Of a stretch of 64,000 bases of DNA, positions 44,592 through 52,764 are shown piece by piece. The position numbers and the translations under genes are program-made. The notes below the pieces were generated by a model. That model was not told the origin of the DNA and did no database searches. It saw nothing but the letters and a program-made list of their open reading frames with translations. This DNA is from Gemmatimonadaceae bacterium (lineage in GTDB: Bacteria; Gemmatimonadota; Gemmatimonadetes; Gemmatimonadales; Gemmatimonadaceae): contig DATLTC010000056.1 of assembly GCA_035533755.1 (NCBI GenBank), forward strand, positions 1 to 64,000, read 5' to 3'. The first letter of the stretch is position 1; the number at the start of each line of letters is the position of its first letter.

Positions 44592-46012
44592 GGGTGTCTG
44601 TCCTCGGGTGTGACGTCGTCGTGCGCTTCGTGCTCGGGCCCCACCAGGCGATACGGCACGCGGTCGGTGTAGCCGGCGCCGTCGGTGACGCTCACCGTGA
44701 TGCGGCGCTCGCCGTCGTGAAATGCCGACGGGGGGAGCATGATGAACACTCCCATCATCTCGGTGTGTCCCGGGGCCACGGGAAGCGGGTTCTCGGGCGC
44801 GATGAGCGTGCCCTCGTCGGCGCCCTGGACGCTCACCGTGTACCGGTGATCGGCGGGCGACCGATTGGTGATCTTCACGCGCAACTGGTTGGCCACGCGG
44901 CCGTCGGCTTCGGTCACGTAGGGCTCTCCCATGCCGCGCAGCACCGTGATGTCGGCGGGCGCCCTGGTGTTGAGCGCGAACAGGAAGCCGCCGAACGTGA
45001 CGGCGAGCGCGGCGGGGTAGAGCACGACGCGCGGACGGAGCTTCTTCACGCGCGCGCCTTCGAGCGCGGCGCGCGAGCTGTAGCGGATGAGTCCCGGGGG
45101 CTTGCCGATCCTGGCCATGATCGCGTCGCAGGCATCGGCGCACTGCGTGCAGTGGATGCACTCCATCTGCAGCCCGTCGCGGATGTCGATGCCGGTGGGG
45201 CAGGTGATCACGCACGCGCCGCAGTCGATGCAGTCGCCGGCGCCCGCGGCGCGCTCCTTGCCCTTGGCGCGGGGCTCGCCGCGGGCGCGGTCGTACGCCA
45301 CGATGAGCGACTGGCGGTCGAGCAGCACCGACTGCCAGCGGCCGTACGGGCAGGCCACGAGGCAGGTCTGCTCGCGGAACCAGGTGAAGTCGAGCATGAT
45401 GGCGCCGGTGGTGATCGCCATGATGAAGAACGACGTGGGGTGGTCGAACGGCGACCGCTGCACCCAGGCCACCAGCCGGTCGATGCCCACGAAGTACGCG
45501 AGGAAGGTGTGGGCGAGGAAGAGCGACAGCACCAGATACACGGCGTACTTGGCGAGTCGCCGCGGGTGAAGCTGCCCGCGCAGGCCCTCGCGGTCGAGTT
45601 GCATGGAGCCGCTGCGCCCGCGTTCGAACAGCCGTTCGATGGGGCGGAACAGGAACTCCATGTACACCGTCTGTGGACACGACCAGCCGCACCACACGCG
45701 TCCGGCCAGGGCCGTCATCAGGAAGATGCCGATGAGGATGCTGGCCATGAGCAGCATCAGCAGCAGCGTGTCGGTGGGCAGGAAGGTGGCGCCGAAGAAC
45801 GTGAACTGCCGGTCGGGCAGGTCGAGCAAGACGAGCGGCTTGCCGCCCATCCGGAGGTACGGGATGATGAAGAAGACCACCATCAGCACGTACGCCACGA
45901 CGCGGCGGCGCGTGAGGAACTTGCCGGGCGACGGCCGGGGGCGGATCCAGCGCCGCGATCCGTCCTCATTGAGCGTCGGCAGCACGCGCCCCGCCGCCAT
46001 GGGCACGGTCAT
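44588..46012 (-). CDS. ccoG: CcoG, cbb3 oxidase accessory iron-sulfur protein
   Basis: This encodes 474 residues. Five or six helices include GRVWCGWSCPQTVYMEFLF. Two [4Fe-4S] clusters are shown by CIDCGACVITCPTG and CIHCTQCADACD. The C-terminus is a periplasmic Ig-like domain (about 370-474). CcoG (RdxA/FixG) reduces cupric copper for cbb3 assembly. The stop and start overlap the neighbours by four bases each. Confidence 0.96.
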   Translation of the reverse strand: MTVPMAAGRVLPTLNEDGSRRWIRPRPSPGKFLTRRRVVAYVLMVVFFIIPYLRMGGKPLVLLDLPDRQFTFFGATFLPTDTLLLMLLMASILIGIFLMTALAGRVWCGWSCPQTVYMEFLFRPIERLFERGRSGSMQLDREGLRGQLHPRRLAKYAVYLVLSLFLAHTFLAYFVGIDRLVAWVQRSPFDHPTSFFIMAITTGAIMLDFTWFREQTCLVACPYGRWQSVLLDRQSLIVAYDRARGEPRAKGKERAAGAGDCIDCGACVITCPTGIDIRDGLQMECIHCTQCADACDAIMARIGKPPGLIRYSSRAALEGARVKKLRPRVVLYPAALAVTFGGFLFALNTRAPADITVLRGMGEPYVTEADGRVANQLRVKITNRSPADHRYTVSVQGADEGTLIAPENPLPVAPGHTEMMGVFIMLPPSAFHDGERRITVSVTDGAGYTDRVPYRLVGPEHEAHDDVTPEDRHP

Positions 46013-46584
46013 TCGGACCGCTCCACCTTCACGCCCTGCGCGGCCTTCGGGTTGGGCGGGTGGGAGTCGTGCAGCGAGTAATACACGTACCCTGCGACGT
46101 CGTTGATCTGCTCGGGCGTGAGGAACTTGCCCCAGTTGGGCATGCCCTTCTCGAGCACGCCGTTGGTGATCGTGTTGTGTACGTCGACGACCGTCCCGCC
46201 ATGCAGCCAGTAGTCGTCGGTGAGGTTGGGGCCGATGAGGCCGCCGCCGTCCGGCCGGTGGCAGGGCGCGCATGTGGTGACGAACACCTTCTTGCCGGCG
46301 GCCAGGGCCTGCGGATTCCTCCCCAGCGCGGCGAGCGTCGCCGCGTCGGCGGCGCCCGACGGTTGTGGCCAGCGCTTGGCGGCGTCGGCCACCGACGCCT
46401 GGTACTCGGCAATGCGCCCCGGGCCGCGCAGCACGTGCCACGGATCGAGGCCGTAGACGATCGCGAACACGATCGTGGCCCAGAAGACCCAGACCCACCA
46501 GCGCGGCATCGGATTGTCGAATTCCTGGATGCCGTCGTAGTCGTGCTGGAGCAGCCGGTCCTGATCGGGGTTATTGGTCGGCAT
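46009..46584 (-). CDS. ccoP: CcoP, monoheme form
   Basis: This encodes 191 residues. One helix (WWVWVFWATIVFAIVYGLDP) follows an N-terminal segment with the typical DGIQEFDNPMPRWW motif. Only one heme site, CAPCH, is present with distal Met in KGMPNW. Usual CcoP has two hemes and about 300 residues, so this is a short form. It accepts electrons from cytochrome c and passes them to CcoNO. Confidence 0.92.
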   Translation of the reverse strand: MPTNNPDQDRLLQHDYDGIQEFDNPMPRWWVWVFWATIVFAIVYGLDPWHVLRGPGRIAEYQASVADAAKRWPQPSGAADAATLAALGRNPQALAAGKKVFVTTCAPCHRPDGGGLIGPNLTDDYWLHGGTVVDVHNTITNGVLEKGMPNWGKFLTPEQINDVAGYVYYSLHDSHPPNPKAAQGVKVERSE

Positions 46585-46786
46585 GGCGGGTTCCCTGGTC
46601 CGGGGACGGGTGGGGGGGCGCGTCATCGTCTTCGAGCGGCAGGTTGGCCTCATGCTCCCAGGTGGAGCGCTTGGCGATCAGCACGCGAAGGACGATCGCG
46701 ATGAACACCGCGAAGAAGATGACCAGCGCGACTTCGGCGTAGATGTGGAGGCCGGCTCCGCTGACGACGTCGGACAGCGACTTCAC
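46571..46786 (-). CDS. ccoQ: CcoQ-like small subunit of cbb3 oxidase
   Basis: This encodes 71 residues. One helix (LVIFFAVFIAIVLRVLI) is followed by a soluble tail with EANLPLEDDD. The GTG start overlaps the ccoNO stop by four bases; its end overlaps ccoP by 14 bases. This is the place and shape of CcoQ. Confidence 0.85.
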   Translation of the reverse strand: MKSLSDVVSGAGLHIYAEVALVIFFAVFIAIVLRVLIAKRSTWEHEANLPLEDDDAPPHPSPDQGTRHADQ

Positions 46787-49056
46787 GGCGCCCCCTTGCC
46801 GCCGGCGGCGGGCGCGGACAGGTGCGTGGCGTCCCATCCCAGCCGTTGCAGGTACGCCACGACGGCCACGATCTCCTTGTTCTGGAGCCCCGCGGGTCCG
46901 CCCTGTTGGGCGATGGTGTCGGCGATGAGCGCGGCCTGCGCGTGGGCCAGCACGGGCGCGTGGCCGGCGAGCACGGCGTCGCCGTACGGCACGCCGAGCA
47001 TCGCCATCGCGTCCACCTTGCGCTGGATGGCGTTGAAGTCGAGGTCGTTGGTGAGCAACTGCGGGAACGCCGGCATGATGGACTTGGCGGTGATCGACCG
47101 CGGATCCTGCATGTGCCGCACGTGCCAGAGGTCCGGGTACTTGCCGCCTTCGCGCGCCAGATCGGGCCCGATGCGCCGCGACCCCCACAGGAACGGATGG
47201 TCGTACACGAACTCGCCGGCCTTGGAGTATTCGCCGAACCGTTCCGTCTCATATCGGAACGGGCGGATCATCTGCGAGTGGCAGTTGAAGCATCCCTCGC
47301 GGATGTAGATGTCCCGGCCGGCGAGCTCGAGCGGCGTGTACGGCTTGACGGCGGCGATCGTGGGCACGTTGGAGCGGATGAGGAACGTGGGGATGATCTC
47401 GAACAGCGAGGCCACCGCCACGGCCACGATCACCATCACGGTGAACAGCAGCCAGCGGCCCTCCCACATCCGATGCCAGCCCAGGTTCGCGAACCGCGCC
47501 CAGGCGCCGGCCGGCGGCGCGCCGCGCGGCGCTTCGGCGTACTGCCTGGCGAGCGGCGGGGCCTGGATCACCGGCACGTCGTATACCGCCGGGCGGTTGC
47601 GCCACGTCATCAGGATGTTCCAGCCGAACAGCAGCATGCCCACGATGTAGAAGCCGCCGCCGATGGCGCGCATCCACCACATCGGGAAGAGCTTGACCAC
47701 CGTCTCGATGAAGTCGGGGTAGGCGAGCCGGCCGGTCTGATCGAACGCGCGCCACATCAGCCCCTGCGTGACGCCGGCGCTGTAGATGGCCACGACGTAG
47801 AGCAGGATACCGAAGCTTCCGATCCAGAAGTGCAGCTCGGCGAGCTTCTTGCTGTAGAGCTTGGTCTGGAACAGGCGCGGCAGCAGCCAGTAGATCATGC
47901 CGAACGTCATGAACCCGTTCCACCCCAGCGTGCCGGTGTGCACGTGGGCGATGATCCAATCGGTGTAGTGGGCGAGGGCGTTGACGCTCTTCACCGAGAG
48001 CATCGGGCCTTCGAACGTGGCCATGCCGTACGCGGTGACCGCGACGACGAAGAACTTGAGGACCGGGTCGTCCACCACCTTGTGCCAGGCCCCGCGCAGC
48101 GTGAGCAGCCCGTTGATCATGCCGCCCCACGACGGCATCCACAGCATCACCGAGAACGCCATGCCGAGCGTGGACGCCCATTCGGGGAGGGCCGTGTAGT
48201 GCAGGTGGTGCGGGCCGGCCCAGATATAGATGAAGACCAGCGACCAGAAATGGAGGATCGACAGCTTGTACGAATAGACGGGCCGCTCGGCCGCCTTGGG
48301 CATGAAGTAGTACATCAGCCCCAGAAACGGCGTGGTGAGGAAGAACGCGACGGCGTTGTGGCCGTACCACCACTGCATGAACGCGTCCTGCACGCCGGCG
48401 TAGATCGAATAGCTCTTGAACCACCCCGCGGGCACGGAGAGGTTGTTGAAGATGTGCAGGATGGCGACGGTGATGATGCTGGCGATGTAGAACCAGATCG
48501 CGACGTATAGATGGCGCTCACGCCGCTGCTTGAGCGTGCCGAAGAAGTTCACGGCGAACACCACCCAGACCACCGCGATCGCGATGTCGATGGGCCATTC
48601 CAGCTCGGCGTACTCCTTGGCCTGCGTGAACCCCAATGGCAGGGTGACCGCGGCGGCGACGATGATCGCCTGCCAGCCCCAGAAGTGGAAGCGGCCCAGG
48701 CGGTCGGAGAACATCCGCGTCTTGCACAGCCGCTGCGTGGAGTAGTAGGCGCCGGTGAAGAAGGCGTTGCCCGCGAAGGCGAAGATGACGGCGTTGGTGT
48801 GCAGCGGGCGCAGCCGGCCGAACGAGAACCAGGGCGCGAAATTCAGTGCCGGCACCACGAGCTGGAGGGCGATGATGAGCCCCACGAGCATGCCCACCAG
48901 GCCCCACACGAAGGTGGCCACCATGAACTTGCGAACGATGTCGTCGTCGTACGAGAAGGAGTCGAGGCCAGACGACGGAACGCGGGGCATGGCCGGGGCG
49001 CCCGGGGCGCCGGATTCGGCGGCCACGGTGCCCGGTGCGCCATCGAAGAGCATCAT
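46783..49056 (-). CDS. ccoNO: fused CcoN-CcoO, catalytic subunit of cbb3 oxidase
   Basis: This encodes 757 residues. The CcoN part (about 1-480, 12 helices) has heme and CuB ligands: RPLHTNAVIF, WWYGHNAVAFF, AGPHHLHYTAL and IIAHVHTGTLG. The CcoO part (about 530-757) has an anchor helix and heme c site CFNCHSQMIRP near 588 with a distal Met in SIMPAFP. It reduces O2 to water with high affinity. Many species have two genes; here one frame spans both. The ATG at 49056 (or 49053) is chosen; upstream sequence is Pro/Arg-rich and non-coding. Confidence 0.95.
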   Translation of the reverse strand: MMLFDGAPGTVAAESGAPGAPAMPRVPSSGLDSFSYDDDIVRKFMVATFVWGLVGMLVGLIIALQLVVPALNFAPWFSFGRLRPLHTNAVIFAFAGNAFFTGAYYSTQRLCKTRMFSDRLGRFHFWGWQAIIVAAAVTLPLGFTQAKEYAELEWPIDIAIAVVWVVFAVNFFGTLKQRRERHLYVAIWFYIASIITVAILHIFNNLSVPAGWFKSYSIYAGVQDAFMQWWYGHNAVAFFLTTPFLGLMYYFMPKAAERPVYSYKLSILHFWSLVFIYIWAGPHHLHYTALPEWASTLGMAFSVMLWMPSWGGMINGLLTLRGAWHKVVDDPVLKFFVVAVTAYGMATFEGPMLSVKSVNALAHYTDWIIAHVHTGTLGWNGFMTFGMIYWLLPRLFQTKLYSKKLAELHFWIGSFGILLYVVAIYSAGVTQGLMWRAFDQTGRLAYPDFIETVVKLFPMWWMRAIGGGFYIVGMLLFGWNILMTWRNRPAVYDVPVIQAPPLARQYAEAPRGAPPAGAWARFANLGWHRMWEGRWLLFTVMVIVAVAVASLFEIIPTFLIRSNVPTIAAVKPYTPLELAGRDIYIREGCFNCHSQMIRPFRYETERFGEYSKAGEFVYDHPFLWGSRRIGPDLAREGGKYPDLWHVRHMQDPRSITAKSIMPAFPQLLTNDLDFNAIQRKVDAMAMLGVPYGDAVLAGHAPVLAHAQAALIADTIAQQGGPAGLQNKEIVAVVAYLQRLGWDATHLSAPAAGGKGAP

Positions 49057-49243
49057 CGAAGGGGGGTCCGGTGAGAGGCGTGATGGATCGTGCGACACTC
49101 GTCTGCGCGTAGGCGGCCGGCGTGGCCGGCAACCCGCCGCGGATCGCGCGGCGCTCGGCCTGCAGTCGGCCGGCCTCAAGCTCACAGCGCCCGGGGAAGT
49201 GCGCATCGGGCGGTTTCCCGCAAGATCCGACCGGCAATCCCTT

Positions 49244-49292
49244 ACATTTGGGGTCTCCTGGGACATTTGTGACGCGAAATGGTCCCGAATGT
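49244..49292. promoter_or_regulatory. repeat cluster between cco operon and nitronate monooxygenase
   Basis: ACATTTG is repeated at 49244-49250 and 49263-49269, and its near reverse complement CGAATGT lies at 49286-49292. Across the second copy, GGGACATTT at 49260-49268 pairs with AAATgGTCCC at 49277-49286. This divergent region probably holds an operator and the promoter for the gene at 49309. Confidence 0.35.
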
Positions 49293-49308
49293 GGTAACTT
49301 GAGGTCCC

Positions 49309-50775
49309 ATGACCATCAATGACGGCACTTTTACGGCCGAGACCCCCCTCATCATCCAGGGTGGGATGGGCGCCGGTGTATCCAACTGGATGCTCGCGCG
49401 CGCGGTATCCCTGCGTGGCCAGCTGGGCGTCGTGTCCGGTACGGTGATCGACACGATCTTCGTGCGGCGTCTGCAGGACGGCGACCCGGGCGGCCATCTG
49501 CGCCGCGCGATGGCGCACTTTCCCTGCCCGGCCATCGCCGAGTCGGCGCTCCACCGGTACTTCCATCCGGAGGGCCGCCCGGCCGGCACGCCCTACAAGG
49601 CCCTGCCCACCTACAAGCAGGTGGTGAGTGCCGCGCGCCAGCAGATCACGATGCTGGCCAGCTTCGTGGAAGTGTGGCTGGCCAAGGAAGGCCACGACAA
49701 TCCGGTGGGGATCAATCTCCTCACCAAGGTGCAGATGCCCAATCTGCCCACGCTGTACGGGGCGATGCTGGCCGGCGTGGACGTGGTGCTCATGGGCGCG
49801 GGCATCCCGCGCGAGATTCCCGGCGCGCTCGACGCCCTGGCCATCCACCAGCCGGCCGTCATCCGGTTCGACATCGAAGGGGTAGGCGGCGACGCCGAGT
49901 ACCTCACGTTCGACCCGGGCGAGCACGGCGCGATGCTGGCCACGCTCAAGCGCCCCAAGTTCTACCCCATCGTCGCCGCCACTTCACTCGCCACCACGCT
50001 GGCCCGCAAGGCCAACGGCCGGGTGGACGGCTTCGTGATCGAGGGCCCCACGGCGGGCGGCCACAACGCGCCGCCGCGCGGCGATCTCAAGCTGTCGGAC
50101 AAGGGCGAGCCGGTGTACGGCGAGCGCGACGTGGTGGATCTCGCCAAGATTCGCGAACTCGGCCTTCCGTTCTGGCTGGCCGGAGGCCAGGGGTCGCCGG
50201 CCGGCCTGCGGGCCGCGCTCGACGCCGGCGCCGCGGGGATCCAGGTGGGAACGTTGTTCGCGTTCTCCGATGAGTCGGGGGTGATTCCCGGGCTCAAGGA
50301 AGAGGTGCTGGCGGGGGTGAACCGGGGCGAGGTCAACGTGCGCACCGATCCGCGCGCGTCGCCCACCGGATATCCGTTCAAACTCGTGGAGATGGCGGCC
50401 GGCGACTACCAGCGTCCCACGCGCGAGCGGATCTGTGACCTCGGGTATCTGCGCGTGGCGTACCGCAAGGACGCCGGGGGGCTCGGATATCGCTGCCCCG
50501 CCGAGCCGGTGGATGCCTACGTGGCCAAGGGCGGGACGGTGGCCGAGACCGAGGGACGGCGGTGCCTGTGCAACGCGCTGCTGGCGAACATCGGGCACGG
50601 GCAGGTGCGCCCGCATTGGGACGACGAGCTGCCGTTGCTCACGAGCGGCGACGATCTCATGGCGATGGCGCCCTTCCTGCGGGGGCGCACCAGCTACTCG
50701 GCGGTCGAGGTGCTGGACTATCTGCTCTCGGGCGTCACCGCGCTCGCCGCTTCGCCGCCAGTCGCTGCAGTCTGA
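49309..50775 (+). CDS. nitronate monooxygenase (2-nitropropane dioxygenase family)
   Basis: This encodes 488 residues. It is an FMN-dependent TIM barrel: PLIIQGGMGAGVSNWMLARA at the start, IEGPTAGGHNAPPRG with the catalytic-region His, and the FMN phosphate segment AGGQGSPAGLRAALDAGAAG. It oxidises nitronates or a related acidic C-H substrate. The length is longer than the 330-residue short type. Its last 41 bases overlap the minus-strand V/A-ATPase subunit D gene. Confidence 0.9.
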   Translation: MTINDGTFTAETPLIIQGGMGAGVSNWMLARAVSLRGQLGVVSGTVIDTIFVRRLQDGDPGGHLRRAMAHFPCPAIAESALHRYFHPEGRPAGTPYKALPTYKQVVSAARQQITMLASFVEVWLAKEGHDNPVGINLLTKVQMPNLPTLYGAMLAGVDVVLMGAGIPREIPGALDALAIHQPAVIRFDIEGVGGDAEYLTFDPGEHGAMLATLKRPKFYPIVAATSLATTLARKANGRVDGFVIEGPTAGGHNAPPRGDLKLSDKGEPVYGERDVVDLAKIRELGLPFWLAGGQGSPAGLRAALDAGAAGIQVGTLFAFSDESGVIPGLKEEVLAGVNRGEVNVRTDPRASPTGYPFKLVEMAAGDYQRPTRERICDLGYLRVAYRKDAGGLGYRCPAEPVDAYVAKGGTVAETEGRRCLCNALLANIGHGQVRPHWDDELPLLTSGDDLMAMAPFLRGRTSYSAVEVLDYLLSGVTALAASPPVAAV

Positions 50776-51370
50776 GCCGTTCCTCGCGTTCGCGTTCGTC
50801 GAGGTCGCGCCGCACCGAGACGATCTGGGTCTGGAGGGCGGGCGCCACGCGCTGCTCCAGAGTGCGCAGCCGCCGCGAGGTGGTGGCCACGGCGTCGCTC
50901 AACCGCCGCACCCGTTGCTCGCGCGGCGCCGCCTCGATCAACAGTTCGGCGAAGATCTCGTAGCGCCGCGCGGCCTCCTCGACCGCCATCCCCACGTCGC
51001 CCGGCGCCAGTCCGCGGGCGTCAAGCGTGCGCTGCAGGGCCGGCCGCTGGATCACGTCGCTCACCGCCAGTCCCCAGATCTGTGCCGGCCGCACCTCCAC
51101 CCGCGGATCGCCGGTGGGCCATGCCATCGCGGTGAGCCCCGAGATCCCGTGCGCCGCGAGCGCGCCGGCCAGCGCTTCGGCGGCGGCATTCGCGCTGTCG
51201 GCCAGTTGTTGGCGCACGTCCACCGCCGGCCGGGCGAGCTTGAACAGCTCCGCCACCAACGCCTCGCGCTTGCGCCGGGTGAGCGATGCGCCCTTGAGCA
51301 CGCGGGCGAGGCGCCGGCGCGCGCCGAGCAGGCTGGCCCGCGTGGGGGCGATGCGATCGCGCGCGCTCAT
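50735..51370 (-). CDS. atpD: V/A-type ATPase subunit D
   Basis: This encodes 211 residues: long coiled-coil helices rich in Arg, Ala and Glu with APTRASLLGARRRLARVLKG at the N-terminus, typical of the central-stalk subunit D. It turns inside the A/B ring. It is the last gene of the operon; its 3' end overlaps the convergent nitronate monooxygenase gene. The start overlaps the subunit B stop by four bases. Confidence 0.92.
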   Translation of the reverse strand: MSARDRIAPTRASLLGARRRLARVLKGASLTRRKREALVAELFKLARPAVDVRQQLADSANAAAEALAGALAAHGISGLTAMAWPTGDPRVEVRPAQIWGLAVSDVIQRPALQRTLDARGLAPGDVGMAVEEAARRYEIFAELLIEAAPREQRVRRLSDAVATTSRRLRTLEQRVAPALQTQIVSVRRDLDEREREERLRLQRLAAKRRAR

Positions 51371-52764
51371 GGCGCCTCGCGCCGGGCCACATCCTCGCGG
51401 CGCGCCTCGAGCGTGGCGTCGCTCAGGCGCGCGAGGTCGTCGCGGGGCAGCGTCTCCAGCAGCTTCCACCCGACCTCGAAGGTGTCGTCGATGGTGCGGC
51501 GTCCCTCCGGCTGATTCACGAACTCGCGCTCGAACCGGTCGGCCAGCGCGAATGCGCGGCGGTCGGCGTCCGGCAGTCCCGATTCGCCGACGATCGCGGC
51601 CATCGTGCGCGCCTCGCGTCCGCGGGCGTACGTGGCGTAGAGTTGGTCGCTCCACTCGCGGTGCTCCCTGCGCGTGCGCTCGGCGCCGATGCCGGCGTTC
51701 ATGAGTCGGGACAGCGACGGCAACACGTCGATGGGGGGGGCGATGCCGCTGCGGTGCAGGTCGCGGGAGAGCACGAGCTGGCCTTCGGTGATGTAGCCGG
51801 TGAGGTCGGGGATGGGGTGCGTGAGGTCGTCGTCGGGCATCGTGACGATCGGGATCTGCGTGATCGAGCCCGGCTTGCCGGCGATGATCCCGGCGCGCTC
51901 GTAGATCGTGGCGAGATCGGTGTACATGTATCCGGGATATCCCCGGCGTCCCGGGATCTCCTCGCGAGCGGTGGCGATCTCGCGCAGCGCCTCGCAGTAG
52001 TGCGTCATGTCGGCGATCACGACCAGCACGTGGATGCCGCAGTCGAAGGCCAGGTACTCGGCCGCGGTGAGGGCGAGCCGCGGGGACAGGAGGCGCTCCA
52101 CGGCCGGATGCGCGGCCTCGTTGAGATACAGCACGGTGCGCGGCATCGCGCCGCTGGCCCGCACGCGGTCCATGAACTCGCGCGTCTCGCGCGCCGTGAT
52201 GCCGACGCCGGCGAAGACGACCGCGAACGGCTCGCCGCGGGGCGCCCGCGCCCACTCCACGATGCGCCCCGCGAGATCCAGCGCCGGCAGTCCCGGCCCG
52301 CCGAACACCGGCAGCTTCTGGCCGCGCACCAGCGTATTCATCGCGTCGATGGCGCTGATGCCGGTCTCGATGAAATCCCGCGGCCGCGCGCGCCGCATGG
52401 GGTTGATGGGCGCCCCGTTGATCGGCCGTACGGCGTCGCCGATCGGCGCCGGGAGTCCATCCACCGGAGCGCCGTGTCCATCGAACGCGCGGCCCAGGAG
52501 CTCGCGTCCCACCACGGTCGTGGCCACGTCGCCCGTGAGGACCACGTCGGCGCGGTCGGGCGCGAGGCCCACCGTGCTGTCGAGCAGCTGGATGGTCGTG
52601 AGGCGCTCGCCGGCATCGATCACCTGGCCGCGGCGGTCGGGCTGGCCGGGCAGCTCCACGCGCACCCACTCGCCGAGGGCCACGTGGCGCGTGTGCTCCA
52701 CGAACAGCAGCGGGCCGGCCGCCGACGCGGCGCCGTGGTAGGTGCGTTCGGGCGCGGTGCTCAC
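51367..52764 (-). CDS. atpB: V/A-type ATPase subunit B
   Basis: This encodes 465 residues with a GTG start overlapping the subunit A stop. It is the non-catalytic nucleotide-binding-like subunit: LLGRAFDGHGAPVDGLPAP, FGGPGLPALDLAG in place of a P-loop, and VVIADMTHYCEALREI. It alternates with A in the hexamer. Confidence 0.96.
   Translation of the reverse strand: MSTAPERTYHGAASAAGPLLFVEHTRHVALGEWVRVELPGQPDRRGQVIDAGERLTTIQLLDSTVGLAPDRADVVLTGDVATTVVGRELLGRAFDGHGAPVDGLPAPIGDAVRPINGAPINPMRRARPRDFIETGISAIDAMNTLVRGQKLPVFGGPGLPALDLAGRIVEWARAPRGEPFAVVFAGVGITARETREFMDRVRASGAMPRTVLYLNEAAHPAVERLLSPRLALTAAEYLAFDCGIHVLVVIADMTHYCEALREIATAREEIPGRRGYPGYMYTDLATIYERAGIIAGKPGSITQIPIVTMPDDDLTHPIPDLTGYITEGQLVLSRDLHRSGIAPPIDVLPSLSRLMNAGIGAERTRREHREWSDQLYATYARGREARTMAAIVGESGLPDADRRAFALADRFEREFVNQPEGRRTIDDTFEVGWKLLETLPRDDLARLSDATLEARREDVARREAP

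Noticed and set aside
49092-49105. GCGACACTCGTCTG, partial match to the Crp/Fnr dyad upstream of ccoNO
   Set aside because: Only 8 of 10 arm bases fit and it lies 36-49 bases from the start codon; chance match is likely in this base composition.
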